64,000 nt of DNA, taken from Maribacter sp. PR1. GTDB taxonomy: Bacteria; Bacteroidota; Bacteroidia; Flavobacteriales; Flavobacteriaceae. Under the pieces are notes generated by a model. It did no database searches. It saw nothing but the letters and a program-made list of their open reading frames with translations, and was not told the DNA's origin. Shown here piece after piece: positions 1 through 10,452 of this stretch (within the stretch, counting starts at the first letter, position 1; the number at the start of each line of letters is the position of its first letter). The stretch is taken from the NCBI RefSeq assembly GCF_028464145.1, contig NZ_JAQPCG010000008.1:186001-250000 (forward strand). The letters run 5' to 3'. The position numbers were made by a program, and so were the translations under genes.

Positions 1-561
1 GGAAATATATGGTTAAAAGATCCTCTTTTGGCCCTGTACGACCAAGAGAACGATACGCGATTTATTGATATGGTGTGGAACGAGTACACAGACCCGGGCA
101 CAGGAGAAACTGTAGAATTTACCAAAGGTACCGGATATTATAGTAGAAAATACGATGATGTAGAATTTTCGAAGGATATGGCTTTCACAAGAATTAATTA
201 TCCTGTATTAAGGTATTCGGACGTGCTTTTAATGTATGCAGAAGCTTTAAATGAGGTTTCGCCTTTAAATAATGACGCTCTGGTAAAGTTAAATATGGTT
301 AGAAATAGGGCTAATCTTGGAGATATCACACTGGCAATGGTCGCTTCGCCAGAAGACCTTACGAACATGATCTTAGATGAGAGAAGATTGGAGTTTGTAA
401 ACGAAAACCACCGTATTTTCGATTTGAAGAGAAGAGGACTATTTCTGGAAGTTGCCCAACAACAAGCATACGCTAATTTTACAGAAGAAGACATTCTTTA
501 CCCAATACCTCAGGCAGAAATAGATGCAAACCCCAATCTTGTTCAAAATCCTGGATACTGA
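1..561 (+). CDS. SusD/RagB-like glycan-binding lipoprotein, C-terminal part (cut by window start)
   Basis: The reading frame is open from the first base, so only the last 186 residues are visible; the signal peptide and lipobox lie outside the window. SusD proteins are outer-membrane lipoproteins that bind oligosaccharide at the mouth of a SusC TonB-dependent pore. The family signature is clear: the YSDVLLMYAEALNE helix, the RNRAN segment, ILDERRLEF, the FDLKRRG stretch and the terminal YPIPQAEID..NP..QNPGY motif. A SusC partner would be expected just upstream. It leads a plus-strand run of glycan-degrading genes and is distinct from the second SusC/SusD pair on the minus strand near 24.5-29.5 kb, so the locus has two import systems. 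Confidence 0.93.
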   Translation, partial: GNIWLKDPLLALYDQENDTRFIDMVWNEYTDPGTGETVEFTKGTGYYSRKYDDVEFSKDMAFTRINYPVLRYSDVLLMYAEALNEVSPLNNDALVKLNMVRNRANLGDITLAMVASPEDLTNMILDERRLEFVNENHRIFDLKRRGLFLEVAQQQAYANFTEEDILYPIPQAEIDANPNLVQNPGY

Positions 562-613
562 TTAATAATAGAAATGAGAGTTCCATATTGCGAATAAGAT
601 TTAGCAAAAGAAA

Positions 614-640
614 GTTAGTTGAGTTAGTTGAGTTAGTTGA
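614..640. repeat. Three tandem copies of a 9-bp unit (GTTAGTTGA)
   Basis: Three perfect head-to-tail copies of GTTAGTTGA lie in the spacer between the SusD gene and the GH36-like gene, and a partial copy follows. No coding potential or terminator is evident in the spacer. It may be a slippage-prone microsatellite; any effect on the downstream transcript is unknown. Confidence 0.8.
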
Positions 641-782
641 GTATCGAAACAAACATTGCAGATTCTAGATTTTTTAGGATTTGCGATGTTTCGTTACTCA
701 CAACACACTATTCCCTTTTTGAATCTTAATAGATGAATGCCCTTAAATTATAGGAATATCTTTCACTTTATATAATGTTTAA

Positions 783-2852
783 ATGCATCGGCAATCCTTA
801 ATTAAATTAGCTATTATACCCTTTTTACTTTTGTTATTTAACAAAGTAAGGGCTTTAAATCAAAATCTTCCCGTGATTGATATTCGACTGGAAGATGCCC
901 GTGTACTAACGAACGGTAATAAGCTGGTGGTATCCACAGCATATTTCAAAAGGGTTTGGCAATATACGGATCATGGTTTCATGACAGTTGCCATTACCAA
1001 TCCGGAGAACAAAAAGGAGTGGATCACTCAAGACCACCCGTTTAAGACAGATTGGAGCCTTCCGGGCTTGATTGATAGCACTGTCGGCTGTAAATTAAAT
1101 GGGCTTACCGCTGAAATTGGCAACGATGACGAGTACACTTCGGAACATATAGAAGTTGTGGCCGAAATGGCATATGATACCGGTGTTCTGTTGAGGTACA
1201 TTATTTGGGTCTACCCGAATGCTCCCGGTATCCGTACGCAGATCCAGGTCAAGGCCATACAAGGATTGAATTTGGATCGGGCCATCGACAAAGAACCCAG
1301 ATCGGATTTTTTGCCTGTAGATTGGAACGGCATCAACCGAGAAATTGCCGGGTATTATAACCAGACCCAAGAACGGAATACCGCCAATCTTAAAATTATA
1401 AAAGAAGAAACGTACACCGCTACGGTTTTGAGTACCGAGGATTATGATTGGGCCAGTGTACTTACGGTCAAGGATGATAAAGGTGGTTTAGTACTCATAA
1501 AAGAATCACATAAATGCGTTAACCAACCAGGTATCGATACCGGTAGCTTCATCGTTGACAGCGACGGTGTGAGTATTACGGGATGGGGATTAAAGGCAAC
1601 GGATCTAAAGAACGAGTGGCGTTCCGCTTGGGCCAATTGGTGTATCCTTTATAGCGGCGATGACCTAAATCGTGATACGAACATCAAAATATTCGACCGA
1701 TTGCGTTACCCCGTTGATAAAAATCTCGATGTTTACATATTGGCGAATACATGGGGCAGTAACAATCGCATGGCAGCGGCATCTGAAACCAATGTTTTAA
1801 AGGAAATCGAATCTCAGGCAGAACTTGGATTGGATGTGCAGCAAATCGATGATGGTTGGCAAAACCCCGATGGCATACCCGCAATGTCGACCATAAGCTG
1901 GCGGCCAGATGCATCGAAATATCCCGAGGGATGGATCAATGTCAAAGCCGCGGCCAAAGAACACAATATAAAACTGGGGCTTTGGTTTTCGTTGGGAAGC
2001 CTCAATCCGGTTTTCGCTAGGAAATATGGACAAAACTGGGCCGCTGATCTAGAAGATCTAAAGACGGCGTTCGACAATGGAGGGTTTTCTTATTACAAGT
2101 TCGATATGGTTAATCTGCACAACTATGATGAACTAGAGGCATTGATGAAGCTTACTCGCGAATTTGTGAACTATACCGATAGAATGGTCAGGGTCAATTG
2201 GGATGTAACGGAGAATGAGCCTAGGATAGGTTACTTTTTTGGTCGTGAATATGGCAATATCTTTTTGGCCAACCGCACGGTTAAGTCCAACACTACGGGC
2301 TATATACCCTATCTGATGTTGCGCGATGCCTGGCAGGTCTCAAAATATCTGAATCTTAACAAGTTTCAGATCTCGATACAGAATATCGATATGACCGATA
2401 AACAAAAAGGCAACGCCCATCTTTATAACCACAAGTATGCCGTGGCCATCGCTTTAATGGGTAGTCCGCTGTTTTTTCAGGAAACACAGTATATCTCCCA
2501 GCAAGCAAGATCCGATATCAAACAACTACTATCCATCTATAAAAAGAATAGGGAAAGAATGTATGAAGGGATCGTTTACCCTATCGGTGACGAACCCAAT
2601 GATAGGAGTTGGACAGGCTTTCAAAACCATCATCAATCGGATACGGGATATTTGACGGTCTTTAGAGAATTGAACAACAAGGAGAATATGAAAAAACTTG
2701 CGTTGAATTTTTGCGCAAATAAAAAAATAAAATTTAAAAATCTAATGACCGGGGCCATGTGGACCGAAACGTGCGACAGCAAAGGACAGGTAGCGTTGAA
2801 CATCGAAAATTCCGCCGATTTTTTATTCCTTTCCTATTCCCTTGTTAAGTAG
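783..2852 (+). CDS. Secreted GH36/GH27-like alpha-glycosidase (alpha-galactosidase-like)
   Basis: This 689-residue protein starts with a signal peptide (hydrophobic residues about 8-20, cleavage near the RALNQ stretch), so it acts in the periplasm or outside. The N-terminal half is a beta-rich region. The (beta/alpha)8 part carries QQIDDGWQNPDG, LGLWFSLG and YYKFDM; the Asp in KFD (D441) sits where clan GH-D enzymes place the nucleophile, and NWD (D474) may belong to the active site. The family usually releases alpha-galactosyl or related alpha-linked residues with retention. The motifs are divergent (KFD rather than KWD), so substrate is not assignable. It lies directly upstream of a sulfatase with a 38-base gap, which fits co-transcription in a sulfated-glycan locus. 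Confidence 0.75.
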   Translation: MHRQSLIKLAIIPFLLLLFNKVRALNQNLPVIDIRLEDARVLTNGNKLVVSTAYFKRVWQYTDHGFMTVAITNPENKKEWITQDHPFKTDWSLPGLIDSTVGCKLNGLTAEIGNDDEYTSEHIEVVAEMAYDTGVLLRYIIWVYPNAPGIRTQIQVKAIQGLNLDRAIDKEPRSDFLPVDWNGINREIAGYYNQTQERNTANLKIIKEETYTATVLSTEDYDWASVLTVKDDKGGLVLIKESHKCVNQPGIDTGSFIVDSDGVSITGWGLKATDLKNEWRSAWANWCILYSGDDLNRDTNIKIFDRLRYPVDKNLDVYILANTWGSNNRMAAASETNVLKEIESQAELGLDVQQIDDGWQNPDGIPAMSTISWRPDASKYPEGWINVKAAAKEHNIKLGLWFSLGSLNPVFARKYGQNWAADLEDLKTAFDNGGFSYYKFDMVNLHNYDELEALMKLTREFVNYTDRMVRVNWDVTENEPRIGYFFGREYGNIFLANRTVKSNTTGYIPYLMLRDAWQVSKYLNLNKFQISIQNIDMTDKQKGNAHLYNHKYAVAIALMGSPLFFQETQYISQQARSDIKQLLSIYKKNRERMYEGIVYPIGDEPNDRSWTGFQNHHQSDTGYLTVFRELNNKENMKKLALNFCANKKIKFKNLMTGAMWTETCDSKGQVALNIENSADFLFLSYSLVK

Positions 2853-2890
2853 CACTTCGAGTATGGGAAAAACTAGCCAAGAATAAAATT

Positions 2891-4264
2891 ATGAAAGTAA
2901 GAACTCTATACCTTTTTGCAGTCATCTGTTTGCAATCGAGCCTTACCAACCTTGCCTTGGCGCAAGAAAGGCCCAATGTTGTTCTCATATTTTTGGATGA
3001 TTCGGGATGGGCCGATTTTGAGCCTAACAACAAGAGCGTTCACTATACGCCAAATATGGGCGAGCTTGCGAAAGAAGGCGGTACATATCATAACTTTTAT
3101 GTACCACAGGCCGTTTGTTCGGCTTCTAGGGCCGCCTTGCTGACTGGGTCATATCCTGGAAGGACCAAAATTTTTGGAGCCTTAAAACCAAAGGACAAGG
3201 GACTGGAAAGAACCTTTGCCACCATGGGTGAGATCTATAGGGAAAATGGATATAGAACAGCACTATTTGGGAAATGGCACTTAGGCGATTCGGATGGTAC
3301 AAGACCATGGGATCGGGGTTTTGACGAGACAGCAGGTATTTTGTATTCCCATGACATGTGGAAACATCACCCTGATGACCCGGAAACATGGGGTAAATAT
3401 CCATTGCAATTTTGGGAGAACGGCAAGGTGATCATCGAGGATATGGAGGAAGTGGATCAACAAAACCTTACAAACCGATTTACGGAGTATGCGCTACAGT
3501 TCATTGAAAAGAACAAGAACGATCCGTTTTTGTTGTACCTGCCCTTTAACATGCCGCATGTGCCTCTTTTTATCGGTAAGGAATTTGAAGGTAAGTCAGG
3601 CGTTGGGAAATACGGTGATGTAATCATGGAATTGGATCATTCCATAGGTCGGATCAATAAGGCATTAAAGGGTTTTGGGATCGACAATAATACGATTTTT
3701 ATAGTCACTTCCGACAATGGCCCATGGCTGTCTTATGGCAACCATGCAGGAAAAACACCTTTTAGGGAGGGGAAAACCACATCGTTCGATGGCGGCATCA
3801 AATCGAGTCTGATAGTGAAGTATCCGCCACTTATCCAACCTGATTCTTTTTCGAACGATACCTTTTTCTCCATCGATCTTTTGCCGACCCTTTGTGAGCT
3901 GTCGGGAATAACTTTAAACGATAAAGATTTGGATGGCAAGAGTATGGTAAACCTGTTAAAAGGGGAAACCGATTTTAAGAATCCCCATGAATACTATGCC
4001 ATCAGTAATTTGAACAATCTCGAGGCTATTATTGATGGAGACGGCCGATGGAAACTTCATATTACCCATCCGTATAAAAGTGTATTGCAACAAGGTAATG
4101 ATGGTGGATCGGGTAAGTACAAGCAACAAACTTTGGAAATGTCGCTATTTGATCTGCAAAATGATCCTTTTGAACGTCACAATGTACGGGAAATGTATCC
4201 CGAGATAACCAAGAAATTATGGTCGTATTACAAGGCCCACTTTGAAAAATATTATGCGGACTGA
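2891..4264 (+). CDS. Secreted family S1 sulfatase
   Basis: Sulfatases of the S1 family hydrolyse sulfate esters on carbohydrates using a formylglycine made from Cys or Ser. Here the maturation motif is CSASR with C76 as the modified residue. The metal-binding N-terminal LDDSGWADF segment, the GKWHLGD motif, PFNMPHVPL and the SDNGPW motif are all present in the usual order. The length of 457 residues is normal for the family. An N-terminal signal peptide ends near ALAQE, placing the enzyme in the periplasm. It sits 38 bases after the GH36-like gene. The S1 subfamily, and hence sulfate position and sugar, cannot be told by eye. Confidence 0.93.
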   Translation: MKVRTLYLFAVICLQSSLTNLALAQERPNVVLIFLDDSGWADFEPNNKSVHYTPNMGELAKEGGTYHNFYVPQAVCSASRAALLTGSYPGRTKIFGALKPKDKGLERTFATMGEIYRENGYRTALFGKWHLGDSDGTRPWDRGFDETAGILYSHDMWKHHPDDPETWGKYPLQFWENGKVIIEDMEEVDQQNLTNRFTEYALQFIEKNKNDPFLLYLPFNMPHVPLFIGKEFEGKSGVGKYGDVIMELDHSIGRINKALKGFGIDNNTIFIVTSDNGPWLSYGNHAGKTPFREGKTTSFDGGIKSSLIVKYPPLIQPDSFSNDTFFSIDLLPTLCELSGITLNDKDLDGKSMVNLLKGETDFKNPHEYYAISNLNNLEAIIDGDGRWKLHITHPYKSVLQQGNDGGSGKYKQQTLEMSLFDLQNDPFERHNVREMYPEITKKLWSYYKAHFEKYYAD

Positions 4265-4554
4265 AATATTACGATGCATCGTTTTTTTGGTCCGGTACCG
4301 GTCGAACAAAAATGTAGTTACAATAAAATACCAGTGTATTAATAATGTATTTGATTAATAGCTATAACGTATAAACTATAGATGAATGATGAAAAGGTTA
4401 TCCGACAGTATGCAAAAAAACACCGTTCGATTTCTTTTTGAGGTCGAATGTTCAACCTCGTTATATGGATCAACAACCAATTCATAACTAATTCAAAGAG
4501 GAAAATGCAGGCTAACGTAATAAAAATTAAAAATAAACTTAAACACCCATTCAA

Positions 4555-6501
4555 ATGAACATTAAAAAACAAGTATACATTTATTCAATTCTTTCCCTCA
4601 TTGTAATCGCGGGTTGTAAGAACGATACGACCCCAAAGGTCGAAACCAAGGAAAATTCATTGATAAAGATCGAAGACAAATTAAATTTCGCCGAACTTGA
4701 AAATGTGGATCTGAAGGGTTGTGTGGGGCAGGAAATCAACAAAATCATAGATAAGCGGATTGCTTCGGACTTTGCCGCCAACGAAATTGCGACAGAGGCA
4801 ACCAAAGCCTTTGAAATACGCATGGATGATAAATTCCATGAAGGTAGAGGGCTTTGGCAAGGAGAATTTTGGGGCAAGTGGACCTTGTCCGCCATTGCGG
4901 CATATCGCTACACGGGCGATCAAAACATCAAAAACACCATCGAAAGAGAAACCAAACGTTTGATTGCCTCACAGGATGTAAATGGATATATAGGGAGTTA
5001 TGAAAACTCGGCCTTTGTAGAGGGCGATGTATGGAATGTATGGAACCGGAAATATGCCCTTTGGGGTCTTGTGGAAAGTTACGAGTTGTTAAAAAATCCC
5101 GAGATATTAAAGGCGGCAAAGGGTATGATGGACCAACTGATGGGAGAGGTCGGCCCAAATTCGGTCCCGATGGTGGACACCGGAAATTTCTATGGCCTGC
5201 CAAGTAGTTCTATCCTTACACCTTTGGTGAAATTGTATTTGGACACGGGGGAAAAAAGATATCTGGATTATGCCGAATACATTGTACAAAATTGGCATTC
5301 CGTACCGGACACCCCGCCGTCAATCGTAGAAAAAGGACTTACGGGCATACCGGTCCACGAGTGGTTTCCGGAGAAAGGAAAATGGACCAAGGCCTATGAG
5401 TTCATATCCTGTGTAGAAGGTCTTTTGGATCTGTATCAAGTCGTCGGCAACCCCGATTATCTCACCGCGGCAAAGAATATTTATACTGCCATTCAAGAGA
5501 ACGAACGGGTAATTACCGGAGGCATAGGTTATCACGACAAATTGGTCGGGGCATCGCACAAACCTTCAGGGCTGAATGAACCTTGCGATGTGGTCTATTG
5601 GGAGCGTCTGTCGGCCAAATTGCTGGCCTTGACAGGCGATCAATCCTATGCTGATGAAATAGAAAGACTTACGTACAATGTATTGCTTGCATCGGCCAAT
5701 ATGACCGGTGATTGGGGCGTTCGTAGGCTGGGCCTCAATGAGCCCCATCTCATCTCGCCGCTCCATGCTTTTACCAATTATCACCAATGCTGTGTGGCAA
5801 ATGTGCCAAGGGGGCTCTTGCAACTGGGGCAAGTGGCGGTTATGTCCGACAAAACAAATGATGACATTTATATCAATCTCTACGACGAAGGAACCTATAA
5901 AATAAAGCTATCCGATGGCAAGATGGTGACCTTGAAAATGGAGACCGATTATCCTAAAAATGGAGAGGTATCCATTAAGTTGATAACCGATGAGCCTTTT
6001 GAGGGAGGCTTGGTGTTTCGCCAACCGGAATGGTGCCAGAAATTTCAAATGGGGATCAATGGTGAGGATGAGCTAGCTGTCGACATTAATGGCAACAGCC
6101 AAATTGTTGATCGACTTTGGAAAAATGGCGATGAGATAAAGGTCGCCATGGAGGTATTTGGCAGGATAATCGAAATTCCTGATGAGAACAATTTCAAAGC
6201 GATCATGTGGGGGCCCGTAGTGCTCGCCCGTAGCAGTATTTTAGAAGGTTTTGAATCTTTGGATAACCCTATGGCCATCAATAATGATATAAAACTTTCC
6301 CAATTGCCAGATGATAAAAAAAATAGTAAGGTATGGCTAGAGTTTAAGTTGGATGCTGACGATGGAAAATCTTATCTGCTTTGTGATTATGCCTCTACTG
6401 GAAAGGAATACGAGAAACCAACAGATCCGACCGCTTGGCAAGAAATGATCAAGAATAGGGTAAATACCGATCAACGGGTTTGGCTAAAAACTGTTGAATA
6501 G
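4555..6501 (+). CDS. GH127/DUF1680-type glycoside hydrolase lipoprotein
   Basis: A 648-residue lipoprotein (lipobox VIAGC, acylated C21). GH127 enzymes are retaining hydrolases that use a cysteine nucleophile held by zinc; characterised members include beta-L-arabinofuranosidases, and marine relatives have been linked to anhydro-galactose. The metal/catalytic set is visible: E342 and C344 in NEPCD and the pair C412-C413 in HQCCVAN, matching the Glu-x-Cys and Cys-Cys arrangement of the family. An alpha-toroid core (WGKWTLSA, YALWGLVESYELL, EWFPEKGKW) and a C-terminal beta-domain follow. It is preceded by a 290-base spacer, so it may start its own transcript. The true sugar released is unknown. 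Confidence 0.85.
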   Translation: MNIKKQVYIYSILSLIVIAGCKNDTTPKVETKENSLIKIEDKLNFAELENVDLKGCVGQEINKIIDKRIASDFAANEIATEATKAFEIRMDDKFHEGRGLWQGEFWGKWTLSAIAAYRYTGDQNIKNTIERETKRLIASQDVNGYIGSYENSAFVEGDVWNVWNRKYALWGLVESYELLKNPEILKAAKGMMDQLMGEVGPNSVPMVDTGNFYGLPSSSILTPLVKLYLDTGEKRYLDYAEYIVQNWHSVPDTPPSIVEKGLTGIPVHEWFPEKGKWTKAYEFISCVEGLLDLYQVVGNPDYLTAAKNIYTAIQENERVITGGIGYHDKLVGASHKPSGLNEPCDVVYWERLSAKLLALTGDQSYADEIERLTYNVLLASANMTGDWGVRRLGLNEPHLISPLHAFTNYHQCCVANVPRGLLQLGQVAVMSDKTNDDIYINLYDEGTYKIKLSDGKMVTLKMETDYPKNGEVSIKLITDEPFEGGLVFRQPEWCQKFQMGINGEDELAVDINGNSQIVDRLWKNGDEIKVAMEVFGRIIEIPDENNFKAIMWGPVVLARSSILEGFESLDNPMAINNDIKLSQLPDDKKNSKVWLEFKLDADDGKSYLLCDYASTGKEYEKPTDPTAWQEMIKNRVNTDQRVWLKTVE

Positions 6502-6623
6502 TGACCTAAATGATAAGAAATATAATTGAGACAACGTAAAACAAAACTTTAGCAATTCAATCAAGGGTTCCTTGTCTCCCATTAGATTTGGCGTTGCTAA
6601 TCTTACTTATTTGTATGTATAAA

Positions 6624-8888
6624 ATGAAAAAACGTGTATGCCTTGTTTTTTTGGTACTTTCAGTAGCGCTAAGGCCCATAATTGCCCAATCATATCTTGA
6701 TTCCAACATATCGACAGAACAACGTGTGAACGATTTATTGGGTAGAATGACACTGAAAGAAAAGGTTGGGCAAATGACACAATACGTGGGGTTGAAGCAC
6801 ATGCAGGGTCTAAGCGGGGTAAATCAACTCGACGATATTGAAAATCATCATCCTGATCGTGATTTTTATCCGGGCCTTGACATATCCTCCATAAAAACAA
6901 AAATTAGAAATGGGGAAATTGGCTCCCTTCTTCTGGTAAAAGGTCTTGACGAAGCCAATTATGTACAGCAATTGGCAACCGAATCCCGATTAAAGATACC
7001 GTTATTGATCGGTGAAGACGCCATTCATGGTCATGCCATGTATGTAGGTGCGACCGTTTTTCCGACTCCTTTGGCCATGGCGAGCAGCTTTGATACGGCC
7101 TTGGTGAAAAAAGTGGCACGAGCGACCGCTAAGGAAATGAGGCTCACGGGGTATCATTGGACATTTTCACCCAATGTAGATGTGGCCAGGGATGCCCGCT
7201 GGGGAAGAACGGGAGAAACTTTTGGCGAGGATCCTTTTTTAGTTGGAGAGATGGGTATGGCAATGGTAGCGGGCTACCAACAGAATCTTAAGGAAAATGG
7301 TGTGCTCTCCTGTCTTAAACACTTCGTGGCAGGTAGTCAACCTTTAAACGGCCTTAATTTTGCACCGATGGATGTGTCGCGCAGGACTTTAGAGGAAGTT
7401 TGGTTCCCACCATTCGAAAAATCCATTAAGGCCGGGGCAAAAACCGTAATGGCGGCCCATCAAGATCTTAACGGCGTTCCCTGTCATTTAAATGACTATT
7501 TGCTAACTGATATTCTTCGTGATCGCTGGGGCTTCGATGGTTTTGTGGTCAGTGATTGGAACGACGTTTTTAGGCTGCAGACCTTGCACAGGGTTGCAGA
7601 GGACAAGGAGGCTGCCGCAGCATTATCGGTCAATGCCGGACTGGATATGAACATGCACGGACCCGGTTTTTTTGAATCGGTCATCAAGAATGTAAAAAAT
7701 GGGACTATAGAATTAAATCGGATCGATAAAGCGGTAAAGGAAATCCTGAGGATGAAATTTGAATTGGGACTGTTCGAAAAGGTTTTGGTCGATGACGACA
7801 ATGAAAAAAAATTATTGGATTCTTCTTCCAAGGAGCTTGCCCTGGAGGCAGCCCTAAAATCAATGGTCCTTCTAGAGAACAAAAACAACGTGTTGCCCCT
7901 TGATACCAAAAAATACAAGAATATTTTTATAAGCGGCCCGAACGCCAACGATCAAACGTTGTTGGGCGATTGGGCCGTGAATCAACCCGATATTAATGTT
8001 GTTACCATTTTAGAAGGCGTTCAAAATGCCTTCGATGAATCGAACATTACCTACTATGAATGTGGCAATCATAAAAATATTTCAGATCAAGATCTGCAGG
8101 TGGTAAAACAAAAAGCATTGGAAGCGGATTTATCGATTATTGCGGTTGGTGATAATTCACTTAGAAGTGATATGAATAATAGGACCAATGGTGAAAACTC
8201 GGATAGAGCCGACATAAGGTTGTTTGGCCGACAGCTCGAACTCATCAAGGCCGCCCATGCTTCAGGAAAACCGGTCATTGTTGTATTGGTTATTGGCAAA
8301 CCGACGGCGATACCCTGGATCAAGAATAACATAGATGGGGTATTGGTGGCATGGGAGCCTGGCCAATATGGTGGCACGGCCGTTGCTGACATTCTTTTGG
8401 GAAACTATAACCCATCAGGAAAACTTCCCGTTTCTTTTCCTCAAAGTTCAGGACAATTGCCCACCTATTATAACCATCGTCCTTCCGCCAATTTTAGAAG
8501 GTACAACGATGAGTCTACCGGGGCTCTGTACGATTTTGGCTATGGCTTGAATTATTCCAAAGTGGTCTTTGAAAATTTATCTGTCGAAGATAAAATAATG
8601 AAAGATCAACCGATACGAATAAATGTAAATGTGCGCAATGGGGGTCCGCTGCCAGTTGAACAGAGTGTACTCCTGTTTTTCAGGGATAATTATTCGTCTG
8701 TGACCACTCCCGTAAAATCACTTTTGGCGTTCCAAAAAATTATGCTCGATGTCGGTGAGACCAAAGAAGTTTCTTTTGAGATTCCCTTTGGGTCTTTGGC
8801 TTTATTGAATAAAGATATGGTAAGGACTGTTGAAAAAGGTGAATTTACATTTATGATCGAAGACCTTAAAACCAGTGCAAAATACTAA
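6624..8888 (+). CDS. Secreted GH3 beta-glycosidase
   Basis: GH3 enzymes are retaining exo-beta-glycosidases (glucosidase, xylosidase and similar). I chose the ATG at 6624 because it gives a compact signal peptide (MKKRVCLVF... ending near IIAQS); the frame also extends upstream to a TTG at 6588. The N-terminal TIM barrel shows DARWGRTGETFGEDP, LKHFVAG and the nucleophile motif VVSDW (D311). The alpha/beta sandwich (GPNANDQTLLGDW) and the fibronectin-like C-terminal domain (YDFGYGLNYSKV) follow. At about 754 residues it is a typical full-length three-domain member. Within this sulfated-glycan locus a beta-xylosidase or beta-glucosidase role is plausible. Confidence 0.92.
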   Translation: MKKRVCLVFLVLSVALRPIIAQSYLDSNISTEQRVNDLLGRMTLKEKVGQMTQYVGLKHMQGLSGVNQLDDIENHHPDRDFYPGLDISSIKTKIRNGEIGSLLLVKGLDEANYVQQLATESRLKIPLLIGEDAIHGHAMYVGATVFPTPLAMASSFDTALVKKVARATAKEMRLTGYHWTFSPNVDVARDARWGRTGETFGEDPFLVGEMGMAMVAGYQQNLKENGVLSCLKHFVAGSQPLNGLNFAPMDVSRRTLEEVWFPPFEKSIKAGAKTVMAAHQDLNGVPCHLNDYLLTDILRDRWGFDGFVVSDWNDVFRLQTLHRVAEDKEAAAALSVNAGLDMNMHGPGFFESVIKNVKNGTIELNRIDKAVKEILRMKFELGLFEKVLVDDDNEKKLLDSSSKELALEAALKSMVLLENKNNVLPLDTKKYKNIFISGPNANDQTLLGDWAVNQPDINVVTILEGVQNAFDESNITYYECGNHKNISDQDLQVVKQKALEADLSIIAVGDNSLRSDMNNRTNGENSDRADIRLFGRQLELIKAAHASGKPVIVVLVIGKPTAIPWIKNNIDGVLVAWEPGQYGGTAVADILLGNYNPSGKLPVSFPQSSGQLPTYYNHRPSANFRRYNDESTGALYDFGYGLNYSKVVFENLSVEDKIMKDQPIRINVNVRNGGPLPVEQSVLLFFRDNYSSVTTPVKSLLAFQKIMLDVGETKEVSFEIPFGSLALLNKDMVRTVEKGEFTFMIEDLKTSAKY

Positions 8889-9028
8889 CTATTTAACAGA
8901 TCAAGAATGTTGGTAATGGCATAAGAATAAAGTTGTTGGTATGGATGATCAATCAACTATTTTTAAAGGGAGGATAGTCTAAAATAGATGGCACAAATTA
9001 AAAAGTATAGACTTTAAAATGTATTAAA

Positions 9029-10435
9029 TTGAAAACAAGCATAATATACAGGGGGACCTTTTTACTCCTGCTAGGGGTTAGTTTTATGGCACAAGGCCAG
9101 AACGGCACAAAAGAACAGAACAGAACAAAAAAGCCCAACATCGTTTTTTTGCTGGCCGACGATATGGGATACGGGGAATTGGGCTCCTATGGGCAAACGA
9201 CGATAAGAACCCCATTTTTGGATAGTCTGGCATCAAAGGGCATGCGATTTACCGATTTCTATTCGGGCACTTCGGTATGCTCACCGTCCCGGGCCTCTCT
9301 AATGACCGGTTTGCACACAGGGCATTTAAGCATCAGGGGCAATAAGGGTCGTATCGATGGGAAATGGGATAGGGTTCCTTTACGAAAAACAGAAAAAACC
9401 ATAGGTGAAATGCTCCAATCTGTAGGATACCGTACCGCCATGATCGGTAAATGGCATTTAGGAGTGCCGGAAGACCAGTCCACTTGGGCCAAGAGCCGTG
9501 GTTTTGATTATGCAGTACAAGAGCAATGGGGACAAGATGTCAACGGACGGGAATTCGATACACGAGTGCATTGGGTAAACAATGACCAAGACTCCATTTT
9601 CTACAATTATTATAAGCATGAATGCCTGGATGAATTTCGGACGAACTTTGCGCTGGACTATCTGAATAAGGTGGAAAGGGACAAGCCATTTTTCTTATAT
9701 ATGTCCTATAGAACCCCACACGCCCAAGAGTTTTTTCTGCGCAAAACTGATCTATATCTTGAATATATGCAGGAGTGGCCCGAAATAGAGAGGCGCCATG
9801 CGGCCAGAATCACCATGTTGGACACTCAAATAAAACGGCTGTTCCATAAATTAAAGGACATGGGCGAACTGGAGAACACCTTGATCATTTTCACCAGTGA
9901 CAACGGTCCTACCAATGAAAACAACCATAGTTACACTTTTTTTGACAGCTCCGGTGGACTGAGAGGGTTTAAACGGGATGTTTATGAAGGGGGTGTTAGG
10001 GTACCGATGATAGTGTACTGGAAGGGAAAAATAAGGGCAGGATCGGAAAGTGATCATCCGGCAACCTTTTATGACGTTCTTCCAACCTTGGCCGAAGTAA
10101 GCGATGCCGAAATTCCCAATGCAATAGATGGTATTTCCTTTTTGCCAGAGCTATTTGAAAAAAAACAGGCAAAACATGATTTTCTATATTGGGAAATTCA
10201 GCAGGGCGAGAGTGTAAAAGGTTTTAGACAGGCTATTAGAATGGATAATTGGAAAGCCGTAAGGTATGGCAACAATTATCACACGGAATTGTACGACCTA
10301 TCCAAAGATATTCAAGAGAAAAACGATGTATGGAGTGAATACCCAGAACTTGTGGAAAAAGCAAATAGTATCTTGAAAAAAGAAAGTACCAAAAACGAAC
10401 ACTACCAATACTCTGGAGGGGTTTTTAAAAATTAA
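9029..10435 (+). CDS. Secreted family S1 sulfatase
   Basis: The start codon is TTG: it is the only one that keeps the signal peptide (hydrophobic GTFLLLLGVSFMAQG), as the next ATG would remove it. The sulfatase core shows LLADDMGYGELG for metal binding, the CSPSR maturation motif with C84 as formylglycine, GKWHLGV and SDNGPT. At 468 residues it is a normal S1 enzyme and probably periplasmic. It is followed after 17 bases by another sulfatase, and the two probably share a transcript. The dipeptide-like NGTKEQNRTKK stretch after the signal peptide is a hydrophilic linker. The position of sulfate removed cannot be inferred. Confidence 0.92.
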   Translation: MKTSIIYRGTFLLLLGVSFMAQGQNGTKEQNRTKKPNIVFLLADDMGYGELGSYGQTTIRTPFLDSLASKGMRFTDFYSGTSVCSPSRASLMTGLHTGHLSIRGNKGRIDGKWDRVPLRKTEKTIGEMLQSVGYRTAMIGKWHLGVPEDQSTWAKSRGFDYAVQEQWGQDVNGREFDTRVHWVNNDQDSIFYNYYKHECLDEFRTNFALDYLNKVERDKPFFLYMSYRTPHAQEFFLRKTDLYLEYMQEWPEIERRHAARITMLDTQIKRLFHKLKDMGELENTLIIFTSDNGPTNENNHSYTFFDSSGGLRGFKRDVYEGGVRVPMIVYWKGKIRAGSESDHPATFYDVLPTLAEVSDAEIPNAIDGISFLPELFEKKQAKHDFLYWEIQQGESVKGFRQAIRMDNWKAVRYGNNYHTELYDLSKDIQEKNDVWSEYPELVEKANSILKKESTKNEHYQYSGGVFKN

Positions 10436-10452
10436 ACTTAAAATGGCAAAAA

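Noticed and set aside
4555-6501. Assignment of the locus to carrageenan because of GH127
   Set aside because: GH127 proteins occur in such loci, but no GH16, GH82 or GH129 enzyme is seen, and the GH78 fusion points to rhamnose instead.
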